A DNA stretch of 64,000 nucleotides from Craspedostauros australis. Taxonomy: Eukaryota; Bacillariophyta; Bacillariophyceae; Mastogloiales; Achnanthaceae. The stretch is from the NCBI GenBank assembly GCA_026770025.1, contig JAMXDE010000006.1, positions 3,044,001 through 3,108,000 on the forward strand. Reading direction: 5' to 3'. The first letter of the stretch is position 1. Each line of letters begins with the position of its first letter. This document shows, piece by piece, positions 33,854-44,388 of this stretch. Made by a program: the position numbers and the translations under genes. The notes under the pieces were generated by a model. It did no database searches. It was not told the origin of the DNA and saw only the letters and a list, made by a program, of their open reading frames with translations.

Positions 33854-34297
33854 TTATTGGATTACGCAGCATTCTGCCTTCAGTACCACTTCATCAACAG
33901 GCCCCGAATCGAAGGATGCGGTCGTTGTGGATTCAGTGCGGTGGCCGATGTACTTGCTCGACTTGTTTTCACCCCGGAGCGACGTCTTCGGCATCTTCGC
34001 GGATGACTCCCATGCCTGCGTGTGCGATGACGTCGATGGACCTGTAGCTGTGGAATCATCTGGGTAACACCTTGATGTCACCAAGGAATCAAGGCTCTGC
34101 TTTTGTAGTTTCATATCGTTTTGATCGGACTCTGGCTGCTTCACAAACAGACGTATCGCTTCTTTGATGATCGTTGCTTGCTGCTGCTTGTCGGGATACC
34201 CGACGATCTCGAGGTTGAGCTTGGCTTCGGATGTCAGCTTTCGAGCGTCGATGAAGCGGATGTCAAGCACACGCGTGAGGGAAGACTCAATGGACAT
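33854..34297 (-). CDS. Small CaaX-box protein, family member 2
   Basis: 147 residues, paralogous to 22955-23380 and 50820-51191. The block VLDIRFIDARKLTSEAKLNL, VGYPDKQQQ, KEAIRLFV and MKLQKQSL is shared. The tail (about 75-140) is Ser/Thr-rich and unrelated to the other copies. It ends ECCVIQ: a CaaX box with Gln at the last position, which favours farnesylation. A second Cys just before could be palmitoylated, as in Ras-type tails. No enzyme motif is seen and the function is unknown. The start context is CATCACAATG. Confidence 0.7.
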   Translation of the reverse strand: MSIESSLTRVLDIRFIDARKLTSEAKLNLEIVGYPDKQQQATIIKEAIRLFVKQPESDQNDMKLQKQSLDSLVTSRCYPDDSTATGPSTSSHTQAWESSAKMPKTSLRGENKSSKYIGHRTESTTTASFDSGPVDEVVLKAECCVIQ

Positions 34298-35987
34298 TGT
34301 GATGGCGGTTCTGCGAAAGTATTGTTGAGATGAAGGCGGCGTTGATACGGATGCTCGAGTTGACGATGGCGATGATACTGATGCTGGCTCTGTATTCGTT
34401 GGCGCGTGACTTTTTCGTCATCAGCTTTTGTGCGATTTGTGAGCACAGGTCTCGGGTTGGGCAGAGGGGGAGAGCACAAAGATGTGCAGCAAAGAGCTTG
34501 CCAGACGAAGAACCTCTGCGGGATCGAAAGAGACAGAGGCCGCCGGAAGCAAGGGGAGGCGATGTGCATACGCATGGGACATACGAAAACAAGGAGAAGA
34601 GCTGCGTGAGAACAATTCAGCCCAAAGTTCTTGGTGCATGGGGCAGAAAACGAGCCAGAGGCTGATGTAAGTTTTGTCAATGATCGCTGAGGTGGCCGTC
34701 ATCAATGGCAAATGAATAGTCGTACCACCACCAGCCACAATTGCGGAAAACGGAACGGCGAGTGCGGCCATCGTGATGATCGCGATGATGACCAGAAAAT
34801 GTGGGCTGCGATTTGCCGAATCAATACGTGACTGAGTGACAAATTGGAGCCTCTCCTAAAAGCGCCCGTGTGAAGGCGTTTTTTTGTCACAATGTCACTT
34901 GGAGGCTTAATCATGACCACACCCAACCCAAACATCCAGCGCCACATTTTCTGCACAGACCAGAACATCTTGTCTCATTGAACTTGGCAGGTTGTCCCAT
35001 CACGCGAAATAAGTGACTGCAATGGTGTAACTCACGTGGTCAAGAGGGCAAGCTCATGCTGGTCAATCCTCAACTGGAGGCCCCCACGATCACCCACCAT
35101 GGTAAACGTGTTCGTATGTGTGTGTACAAGTACGAGACCACAAGGAAGCATATTGGATGTCCGCACTCGCAAACAGCTGGTATGTGCGCTATGACGGTGC
35201 GCCTTTTGGTACTGCGTGCAGTTCCCAACTCGGAGTCTGGTTTGGCACGGATTTCATCTCCTTGCGTTCCGCGCATTCTGCAAGACGTAGGTAGCACTTC
35301 GAGAGAAGGAGAGAGAGAGAGAGTCCGCGGTGTTACCGTGGTCGGAAAGAAAACAGATGATGATCCGTCATTGGTTCAATGGTCTCTTGAGCACAGGTGA
35401 TGATGACGGGCCCAGACACACAAGATGAAGGTGAAGAAGAAGAACAGGGTGGACCGACTATCACGCAATTCCATGCTCCACCTGTACGAGGTACTATACT
35501 ATACAAAAGCAATGATTGCCATGGATTCCAAGGAAGCGAGTTCCGAGCGTGACGAACTTGCCACGAGTACGAAGACAGATCCGAACCAATCTGATGGCAG
35601 AAGTACCCGTAGTGAATGAGTACGATCTACTCCAGGCCGACGGATATGATGACTGCGCGTTGTTGGTGCGTCGCAATGTGATGACCTGGTCAACCAACAA
35701 CGGTGCGTTGGTGCAAACATCGTGAGTGTTTCTCCGATCAGTCGTTGATTCATCCTCTCTTGTTCTGTTCTGTTCCTGTTCGAGACGAAGAGGGTAACCG
35801 CGTCTGGTCCAATTGCGCTGCCATCACACCACATCGCAGGTGTACCAATTGAGCGAGTGGGGGCAGGTGCCAACAATATAATAGCTTGTATTTCTAATAT
35901 CGCGCACAACTACTGTGTTGTATAATAGCTCGTATCATAAGATCTGCTGCTGCGCGTACTCTTGAGCGTAGGTACCACGTCGTATTC
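34298..35987. other. Intergenic stretch
   Basis: About 1.7 kb. Frames at 34234-34771 (minus) are Ser/Pro/Cys-rich and look like leader of CaaX gene 2. A GA-repeat lies near 35306-35322. No gene is supported. Confidence 0.45.
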
Positions 35988-38900
35988 TCAAACCGCATGC
36001 TCGGCTGGCGAGCAATCATCCAGCTGAAGGGCTTCAACGTTCGTCGAATCATCCCCGACATCCATGATGACATGCTGGGGCCCATGTTCCATGAGCCTTG
36101 CGTCCTCTTTCGTCGCGAACGCCTCCATGGCTCCCACGACGCTGCATTGCGGATGCAAGACACCGCTGAGGTGACATTTCTTGATCGTCACCGTGGAAAA
36201 CACGCCGTAATGGCCATGGACCCGAGCATCGTCGATCACGCATCCGTCAGCGACGGTCACGTGGGTTGGTTCGTACATACGGCAGCCAAAGTAGAGCAAC
36301 CGACCTTCGACCTTGACGCCTTGGAAGCGTAGCACCGCGTTCATCATCGATGTTCCCCACAGCACTGTCGTGAACGACCAGCTCATCACCCAGTGGCAGA
36401 AAGACAGGTATACCGTGTACAGCGACAGGCTCCATGGCTTCGTCCTCGTGTTCTTTCCCGCGAACACAATGAACTCCACGATGCGTTGCAGGATGATCCA
36501 GACGATGGTCTGGATGACAACCGCTGCGGCGAGGACAGGGACTGCTCCTGCGGATGTCTGCGGCTTGGCCATGCTCATCCAGAACTCGTAAGCCGGGATG
36601 AAGCTGCCTGCCACGACCATGATCAAGGTGGCGTACAGCACGGTGCTCTTCACCACGATCTGCAAAAGTTCCCAACCGGAGAAGGGCTGATTCTGAGGAT
36701 GTTGCTGTGGTCGAATCAGGTTCTCGGCGACGGTGGTACGCGGCGATACCAGCGCCTTGCGGACCGTCACGCCCGCCTTGCACGAGACCATGATGCCGAT
36801 GCTGCTGTCCTCGATCGTGACCATCTTGTACTGATCGCCGTGCTTGATGTCGAAGGAGAACATGGAGATGAACGACCTGCGGACCCTGATGAGGTCAGCC
36901 TTGGACGGAGGGAATTGCACCGCGAAGATCTTCGATCGCAAGTCGACGTCCATACCGTGGGCCATCATGACGAGGTTCCACAGCATCGAGTTGCTTGTCA
37001 GGATGTACAGGAGCATGCAGGATCGGTTGAAGTGATAATCACAAGCCCAGTCCGCGAGGTCAGACATGATCGTTGCCCTTGCCTTGCCCGGTTTCTTCTT
37101 GCCGATCAACACCCATTTGAGGATGATGCTGAACAGCAGCAGGAGCAGCGACGCGATTCCGATCGACACGACCCAGTATTGTAGCCTGGAGTATCTCCAG
37201 TCTCGTAACTGGCCATTCACCATGATATTGCCGACGAGCATGCAAGAGAATGCAATGTACAGCTCCACGACCAACCAAAGTAGCTTCATCGCTCCGATGA
37301 TGATCCATCGATGGTTATTCGATGATCCTGCCGCTGTGGTTGCTGCTGATGCGGTTGCCTGCATTGCTTCTGTATTGTTGGCGGCAATGCTTTCTGAACT
37401 ATCGTTGTGTTTGTCAGTAGTCGCACATGTCGATTTGCTGTCGCTTGAGCTTGCGACGAAGGCCGGGTTGCCTTTGATTGCGGTGTTGGACGGCGCCTGC
37501 GCACCTTCTGGCATCACACAGAGACGTTGCACCTGACAGTTGGAACCGACCTTCACACCAGGGCAAAGGACGCCCTTGATCTTCGTGCCTGATCCAACTT
37601 CTACCTTGCGGAATCTCAGGGTGGGACCTCCCTCCTCGTCCCTCCACGGGCCGAACATGCGGCATCGGATGGGCTCGCCCACCGTGGCATGGGCGCCGAT
37701 CTTCACCAGATCGAACTCCCGAATGGACACGCAGATGTTCGACGACCGATGGACGTTCGCGCCCATGAGGTAGCAGTAGAGCGTCATCAGGGGGGTGTTG
37801 ACGATGAAACGCCCGACGAAGGTCTCCCACACATGGATCAGCCGATCAACGAACCACCATCGCAGGAAGTAGATGCTTGTATAGCTCGCGTACCCTTCTC
37901 GGTATCTGCCAACGACGATCCACTTCATCAGAATGACCTCCACGGACAGCGCGGTCAACCAGACTGGAACGACGAAGGGATAGTACGCCCATTTGTACTC
38001 GTACTCGTCGGAGGATGTCCCAATGGTGAATTCTGCTTGCGTGTTGCTTCCATTGGCCAGCATCTTCCCAAATTCGTATGCCGGGATGATGGGAAGCGCA
38101 AATAGGAACAGAATGGCAAGGCCACCTACGAACTGGATGGCCGTGGCCGTTGCTTGGGACAGCGGCTTCTCATTCGGAACCGTAGTGATCTTCTTGAGGC
38201 TCGGGAGGTTGGTTGGCAGTGGCCGACCGGCCGATGCCTCGAGGGAGGTCCTCAGGTCAATGACCGATGGAAATAGATCGAAGGAGTCGGGAGGGATGGT
38301 GGTGCTGTATCGTTTGGACAGCGCCTGTCGCAGCTCAAGCTCTGCCATGGACGACAGCCCAATCTCCTTCCATGTGTCACCCGCCTTGATTTGTACTCCG
38401 ATGGTGTCCATCACGATCGCATCGAAGTCCTTGTCTTCCAGAGCCGTGCCTCGGGCGGCGCCATTTCCTGATGAGCATGATTTTGATTGCTCCGCAATGC
38501 CATCTTTGGCGACAATGTGGAGCACCACCTTGTGTACTTCGTCATGCAGGCGTCGGCGGTTGCGGCGGCGTTGGATCTTCCCGCTTGTGGTCTTGGAGAT
38601 GGTGCGCTCTTCGATTGCTGTGATGGTTGCTGGCGCAAGTCCGATGTGTTCGAGGACTGCTTGTTGGATGTTTCTGCACACCGATTCGACCTCGCTGATG
38701 TGTGACGATCGGATCTCGAATACGATCTGCAGTCGTCCATCTCCATCGGTTTCGTTCGAGGAGAACGCAGCGACACAACCCGGACGAACGGCAGACGACG
38801 CGTCCTGGACGGTATGTTCAATGTCCTGCGGGTAGTAGTTGACGCCGTTGACGATGATGATGTCCTTCTTGCGTCCGCAAATGTAGAGATAGTCATCTTG

Positions 38901-40667
38901 GTAGAATCCGTAGTCACCGGTACGCAAATACACCTTATCATCGGCATTGGTGTTGGCGTTGGTGTTGGCGTCGCATGACACGCCTTGGAGTGCAGCATGG
39001 AAGGTCTCCGCAGTCAGGTCTGGTTGGCCGTAGTACCCGGCGGCGACGCATGGTCCAGCAATCCAAATCTCTCCAGTGGTGTTGTCATGGACCTCCTTGC
39101 GTGAATTGGGATCCACGATGACGATGTCAACGGAGTGGTGCAGAGTGTCGCGATGGGCGATGGCCACGAAGGGATGGAGATCTTCATCTTCTCGGATGGA
39201 TGATACCTGGAATCCTTGCTGATAGCTCACGCCAACAACATGCTCAGCCAGACCGTATCCAGCCATGAACCACTCCTTGCGCAAGCCGTGTGGGCTGAAT
39301 ACTGCGGAGAACAGTTCAGTCGTATCCAAGCGGATAGGCTCTGCAGCATTTTGGAAACGGAACATGCTTGATAGATCGAGGTTGGGGATGGGATCCGAAC
39401 GATCACCTCCTCGCGCCTTGATTTCGTTGAACTTACGAGTGACCAGCCTGTAGCCAAAGTCGGGGGCGACTGTGAAATGGCACTTGTGCTTGGAAATGAG
39501 ATCCATCCAAAGCAATGGATTACGGATGAAGGAAACCGGCGACATCATGTGTGTACGGAAAGCGCCCGCCAATGGGACGATGGTAAGCTGGATCAGGCCC
39601 AGGTCGTGGTACTGTGGCAACCATGAAAACGTGGTGATACGTTCGGGCAACTTGCTCATGTCACCCAAATCGCGTTCAAGGCATTCCAGCCAGCCACTGT
39701 GCAGCAGTTCAACGTTTGCTCTCAATGCATCGTGAGTTACCATCACACCCTTCGGGTTTCCCGTGCTTCCAGATGTGTACTGGAGGAAGGCAATGTCGGA
39801 GCCTTCAATGGTAGGTTCATCAAAGGATTTCATTGCCATTGTCGACGTAGAAGCCGGCGAACGACCAGAGATGGCACGGGACAGCAGGCTCCTGCTCGCT
39901 CGTTTCGCACTGTTCTTGTGGCCGGCAAGCGCATCATGGCGAATGGTGCGATCGGTGACTTGAAACTTCACTCCGCTTGGCCACATGGCACGGCTCTTCG
40001 ATACTGGGTTGGCTCGATCGGCGGCGCGGAGCACGTTGATGGATGTTTGGGTGAGGATGAGGGCTGGAGAGCAATCCTCGACCACCTTGTTCATCTTAGC
40101 GAGTGACTTGACGAGTGGAGGTCCCGGAGGATAGACGAGCACGGCAGTCACGCCTGCGCGGAGACATCCCAAGAATATCGCGAAGAAGTGCAGCCCAAAG
40201 TCGTAGCAGAGAACGACGCGATCGCCCTTGTTGACGCCCCACTTGTTGCGAAGGAGGTATGCGCAGTGGCCCGATTCATCCCAGATCTGTTGGAAGGTGT
40301 AGTTATTGACTGCCTTTCCCTTCTCGTCGTACCAAGTGGAGAAGACGAGGTCGGACTTGAGTTCGACGATGAACTTGAGATGATCGACGAAGGAATTCTC
40401 CTTGATGGATTGGTGGATGATCTCGTGCTCGGTGGCGTCGGTGGGAGACAGCATCTGCTTCGACGCAAGAGCTGGCATTGGGGGAGAGGACGTCTTGATG
40501 CGGTCGGCCTTGATATCATCAATCGCCATGGCATCTTTGTAGTTGCCTTCGTTGGCCTGTTTTGGAGCAGTGACGGCAACGGTGACGCGTTCGTCCACAG
40601 ACTTGGTGTTCTCTGTGTTGTCATTGTCGTTGCCATTGCTGACGGTGGAGAGGCCTTGAGAATTCAT
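35988..40667 (-). CDS. Acyl-AMP ligase / carrier / beta-helix membrane protein
   Basis: 1559 residues in one exon. Residues about 90-710 form an adenylating domain. YTSGSTGNPKG at 297-307 is the ATP loop. WLPQYHDLGLI at 349-359 is typical of fatty acyl-AMP ligases, TGDY lies near 583, and the catalytic Lys is in TTSGKI (K697). Residues about 745-815 are a carrier domain; S773 in EIGLSSMAE is the expected phosphopantetheine site. From about 842 onward, hydrophobic helices alternate with two left-handed beta-helix stretches (VKIGAHATVGEP, VEVGSGTKIKGVL...; later VTVADGCVIDDA). This C-terminal layout matches the terminal domain of poly-lysine synthetase-type enzymes (Pls/PosA). An acyl group would be adenylated, loaded on the carrier and used at a membrane. 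There is no condensation domain, so the product is unknown. Confidence 0.8.
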   Translation of the reverse strand: MNSQGLSTVSNGNDNDNTENTKSVDERVTVAVTAPKQANEGNYKDAMAIDDIKADRIKTSSPPMPALASKQMLSPTDATEHEIIHQSIKENSFVDHLKFIVELKSDLVFSTWYDEKGKAVNNYTFQQIWDESGHCAYLLRNKWGVNKGDRVVLCYDFGLHFFAIFLGCLRAGVTAVLVYPPGPPLVKSLAKMNKVVEDCSPALILTQTSINVLRAADRANPVSKSRAMWPSGVKFQVTDRTIRHDALAGHKNSAKRASRSLLSRAISGRSPASTSTMAMKSFDEPTIEGSDIAFLQYTSGSTGNPKGVMVTHDALRANVELLHSGWLECLERDLGDMSKLPERITTFSWLPQYHDLGLIQLTIVPLAGAFRTHMMSPVSFIRNPLLWMDLISKHKCHFTVAPDFGYRLVTRKFNEIKARGGDRSDPIPNLDLSSMFRFQNAAEPIRLDTTELFSAVFSPHGLRKEWFMAGYGLAEHVVGVSYQQGFQVSSIREDEDLHPFVAIAHRDTLHHSVDIVIVDPNSRKEVHDNTTGEIWIAGPCVAAGYYGQPDLTAETFHAALQGVSCDANTNANTNADDKVYLRTGDYGFYQDDYLYICGRKKDIIIVNGVNYYPQDIEHTVQDASSAVRPGCVAAFSSNETDGDGRLQIVFEIRSSHISEVESVCRNIQQAVLEHIGLAPATITAIEERTISKTTSGKIQRRRNRRRLHDEVHKVVLHIVAKDGIAEQSKSCSSGNGAARGTALEDKDFDAIVMDTIGVQIKAGDTWKEIGLSSMAELELRQALSKRYSTTIPPDSFDLFPSVIDLRTSLEASAGRPLPTNLPSLKKITTVPNEKPLSQATATAIQFVGGLAILFLFALPIIPAYEFGKMLANGSNTQAEFTIGTSSDEYEYKWAYYPFVVPVWLTALSVEVILMKWIVVGRYREGYASYTSIYFLRWWFVDRLIHVWETFVGRFIVNTPLMTLYCYLMGANVHRSSNICVSIREFDLVKIGAHATVGEPIRCRMFGPWRDEEGGPTLRFRKVEVGSGTKIKGVLCPGVKVGSNCQVQRLCVMPEGAQAPSNTAIKGNPAFVASSSDSKSTCATTDKHNDSSESIAANNTEAMQATASAATTAAGSSNNHRWIIIGAMKLLWLVVELYIAFSCMLVGNIMVNGQLRDWRYSRLQYWVVSIGIASLLLLLFSIILKWVLIGKKKPGKARATIMSDLADWACDYHFNRSCMLLYILTSNSMLWNLVMMAHGMDVDLRSKIFAVQFPPSKADLIRVRRSFISMFSFDIKHGDQYKMVTIEDSSIGIMVSCKAGVTVRKALVSPRTTVAENLIRPQQHPQNQPFSGWELLQIVVKSTVLYATLIMVVAGSFIPAYEFWMSMAKPQTSAGAVPVLAAAVVIQTIVWIILQRIVEFIVFAGKNTRTKPWSLSLYTVYLSFCHWVMSWSFTTVLWGTSMMNAVLRFQGVKVEGRLLYFGCRMYEPTHVTVADGCVIDDARVHGHYGVFSTVTIKKCHLSGVLHPQCSVVGAMEAFATKEDARLMEHGPQHVIMDVGDDSTNVEALQLDDCSPAEHAV

Positions 40668-42052
40668 GGTGTATCGGCGTTGAGTTTGATCGTCGAGGAT
40701 AGATTGGTGGTTGTCTTGTTGGTTTGGTCTGAACCGAGATTGTGTGCAACCTGGATGATCGATCGGCTGACTCCCTCTCTCTCAAGGTCGACCATGAAGG
40801 GACACTTTGCATCAGCCCATGGCGTAGAATACGCTGACATGCTCGGAACCTATTTTTAGTGATGTGCGCTTTTCCCATTTCTCGATTTATCGCTTCGATG
40901 TGGTGTCTGCAAGTACGCGGCTCGTGCTCGCGCACCCGCAGATCGCGGAGCATTTCCAATCGACAGGACTTCGAAGGGTCTTCAATGTCGTGGCTGGTGT
41001 GGATGGTCTTTCACGCATGCAGAACCTTGGTTCTTCAGACAGGCGACATTGTTGTATCAAGAATATTCCCCGTGTGCTTGATTAAGCGGCAGACCATAGT
41101 CGTACTTCATCGCAGCGCAGATAAGTCCATTTTCGAACAGATAGCCTCGCCAAACGAGGCGAACTTGGAGGGCGTCGCGTGCATCGGTAGTCGTGTGCTG
41201 AAATTCAATTATCGCCGCAAGGCAACAAGAGAAGAGCGCGCTGTCCGTGCTTCTTTTCTCTGCTTACCCCTTGGAACATAGAACTGTTTCCATAAGTGTG
41301 TGTGGGTTGTCAGTCTCGAGTGCACTCACTGAGGAGAACTATTTTTGAAAATGCGAGAGTTTCGCAGTTCACCAGCCATCCAGATGTGATCGATAACAAA
41401 GACGAGGTTATCGAAACCAACCGGTACAGTGGTCTTCAGATACAGGGGAGAATTGGAGGGTTCTGTCAGTATCCGCATCCATGTTCGTTAGTGTTGTGTC
41501 GTGTCGTGTTTGCAGCTCCGAGAAGCGTTTGTGACCAAGTGCAGAGAAGAGCAAGTCGGAGCGCGATCTCTGTATGCTTCGAGGGTACTTGTATCTGTGT
41601 TGCCATACTGTGGGAGAACTGCCGACGGTACGATCATCATCCTGAAGTTTGAACTCGCTGGCGATGGCTGGACAGACAGACAGAACGACATTGTCACCAA
41701 CTTGGGTCACTGGCAGACGCCACCTTTGCGGGAGGAGGAACAGGAATTCGGAAGAGCATGTCCATGGATAGTCGTACTGCACATGTAAGTTCGAAATTCA
41801 CAAATATATTACCAGTCCGAGCGGACTACCTACGACTGCTACTACTATGCTCAATTATTGTCAGGTTCCTGTTCCTGATCAGTGTCCTGTGTCTTTCGAA
41901 AGTGAAGAGTACAGCAATACACTCTGCTGATTGTTCCCTTGTCTCCTACAATACAATGCAATACCTGTTTCTGCCCAATGATTGATTCTGGATGATTCTG
42001 ATCGAAGGTATCGGAAGACCGCGCTTTTCCATTCGTGGCGACACCCTCGATT
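40668..42052. other. Intergenic stretch
   Basis: About 1.4 kb between two minus-strand genes; it includes the promoter of the acyl-AMP ligase gene. Frames at 40859-41281 (plus) and 41408-41782 (minus) overlap other frames and show no pattern. Confidence 0.45.
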
Positions 42053-42961
42053 TCATTCGTCGCCGTCTGCCATCATCGTGCTCGTGGATTCTACCGACGG
42101 CAGAAGCGCGTCGGATGGTACCGATTCCGATATCATTCTGGTTTCCACCGTTGTTGCGGATGCTGCTACTGCCGCTGCTGGCTGTGGTTCTGATGATATC
42201 GATCGGGACGCGACGAACATGAACAGCAGGAACGAAGTCATGGTGAATGCGATGCGCCTTGTTGTTTTGGTCGTGCGCCCGCCACTTCGTTGATCTCTCG
42301 TGTGACTCAATTCACCGAGAGGGATGATGATCGAGGTCATGTCTTCTTCGTTTTCATCGCCCAAGGCGCTGTTGATTCTGCCAGCGATGGACTTGGTGCG
42401 AGTAGGAGTGGCGCTGATCAACGATGACTCCTGCTGGCTGTGATGCGGTGCTTGATCTGCCGCCTTCGCTGCCACTGTCATTGTCGATGCTGACGACGGC
42501 AGTATCGCTGCGAAGGCGGAATTGGCATCGTCGCACGTTGAAACGGCTTCGTAGGATGTCGTGCGTCTCGTATGCGATGGCAGCGATAATGACGGCGACG
42601 ACGGCGTTTGTTGCATTGGTTTCATGCTTCCAGCGTTGGTGTGCTCTCGGAATGCATGCTGCAATGGGGCCACGACTCGCTTCTCCAGGAACTGCGTCCC
42701 ATTCTGCATCATGGTCTCCTTGATCCTGATCCACCGGCCGTCATTCTCCTGCTTCTTCGTGATTGTGATGCTCTCGATGGCAAAGGGGTCTATCTGCTGG
42801 CGCGGACCATGGCACCGCTCTCGTTGCGCTTGGCGCTGCACCTCGACATCAGCGTCGTGAGGATCACCTGCAGCGGGGCTTCCCGTTGATGAGAACGCCG
42901 ACAGCGGCGACGCGAGAGAGTAGCGACCCACGAAGGATGGCACCATCGTTGAGGTCGTCAT
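42053..42961 (-). CDS. Predicted C-terminal membrane protein, unrecognised
   Basis: 302 residues. Residues 1-225 are polar, Ser/Thr/Ala-rich with no domain; FLEKRVVAPLQHAFREH is a possible helix. A basic run (GGRTTKTTRRIA) then leads into one hydrophobic helix (FTMTSFLLFMFVAS) near 235-250, followed by an acidic tail. This layout fits a single-pass protein with the long N-terminus on the cytosolic side. The ATG at 42961 is the first in frame. The neighbouring secreted gene starts 1.4 kb away and is divergent. I do not recognise the family. Confidence 0.5.
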   Translation of the reverse strand: MTTSTMVPSFVGRYSLASPLSAFSSTGSPAAGDPHDADVEVQRQAQRERCHGPRQQIDPFAIESITITKKQENDGRWIRIKETMMQNGTQFLEKRVVAPLQHAFREHTNAGSMKPMQQTPSSPSLSLPSHTRRTTSYEAVSTCDDANSAFAAILPSSASTMTVAAKAADQAPHHSQQESSLISATPTRTKSIAGRINSALGDENEEDMTSIIIPLGELSHTRDQRSGGRTTKTTRRIAFTMTSFLLFMFVASRSISSEPQPAAAVAASATTVETRMISESVPSDALLPSVESTSTMMADGDE

Positions 42962-44388
42962 TTCGTCGTTCTTTCTTCAATTGCTTGCTGTGCGATTGCT
43001 GCGAATGATGCTCTGGCCTGTACGTTTTGCTTTGCGTTGATGGTGCTGTTGGTAGTGCTGTTGGTAGTGCTGCTAATGATGATGATAGTGATGACGATGA
43101 TGATGGTTTGATTGTGGTTGTCGGTAGCAGTATCGCAGCACAGCGCAATGTGTTGTCGTGCGGCGAATAGCGCATCTTCGGTCGTGTTGACTTCCAAATC
43201 TGGTTGTGGGATTCAAAAGAATCGGCAAGTAAAATGAGACGTGGGCATTTTGCATTCAAATTTCACGATTCAACCGACGACTTGAGCTGAGTCGTGTTGG
43301 ACGACTTGTTCCCCGTTCACGAATGTTCATGAATGGTTCTGATTGGGTGTGGTATTTGGTTTTGTCTGTTTCCATCTCTTTTTCAAATTCGATGTGGACC
43401 ACACAGGCTCGAATGGGCAAATCGATAGCAACAACACCAACTGCAACAACAAGACGCGCTGATGATGCCTGCCACATGACACAGGGGACCGAGGGAGCTG
43501 AATGCGGAAGTCCTCTTGGCTGATCCATCGATTCACCGCTCCAACGTCTCATAAACTGCAGCAGATATCAGCATGATTGCAGTGCATGGCAATAGTCTGA
43601 TTGATGGAAAGATGCGCCCTCGCTCCGATGCAATGCAATGCAATATGAAGTGAAGCGTCTCTCTGATGACACTCCGGTATTCACAGAGCAAGACCAAGAT
43701 CGAGAGCGAGAGCGAGAGTGAGAGCAAAGGCAAGAGTGAAGGAACAGACAAGGGCAAAGGCTGAAGTAAGCCAATGTCATTTTGATCGGGCGAAGTAACA
43801 ACAACGCCATGGGGACAACGTTACACACATCACAACGCGATGCGAACGGATCCATCCTGCATACGAGTACGGTGGGCGACACATGGTTCTGATACTTCAT
43901 CTTCAATCTTGAAGGTGGCTCACGCGGACTTCAACCGCAGTTGACATCAGCACCCATTTCAAGGCCATTGGACCACGATGTTCTGCTGTCTGGTACGCAT
44001 GTTCCCTCTTGCGCCATCAGCTTCATTCTGCGTGATGCTCTGATGAGTTCGCGATCGCATTCACACGGCGTTTCTGAGCGGAGACGAAATTGGAAACAAC
44101 GCAATACAAGGAGGGGAACCTTCGCTTTTCGGAGTGACACGAACAGTACAGCCACATGCACAGCATCAAACATGTGCTCTCCAACTCCTACAGTCGAAGC
44201 CCTTTGCTCTTGGCGTTGTCTGAGGGGGAACAGGAAGCAAAAGGACCAGCGTCATCATCATCATCTCCTCTCACAAAATCAACAAGTTCCACTTCGAAAC
44301 GGCAACTTGCAGCAACAGCATCAGCACCAGCACTAGCAACGAATCCCACCATTCCATCACTCCACAACATACGCACAACCCGAGAACC
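42962..44388. other. Divergent intergenic region
   Basis: About 1.4 kb between a minus gene and the secreted plus-strand gene. A GAGCGA/GAGAGC simple repeat lies near 43690-43735, and GAT/GTT-rich tracts near 43045-43110. No supported gene. Confidence 0.45.
43690..43735. repeat. GAGCGA-type simple repeat
   Basis: Run of imperfect GAGCGAGA units. It yields Arg/Ser-rich chance frames on the minus strand. Confidence 0.7.
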
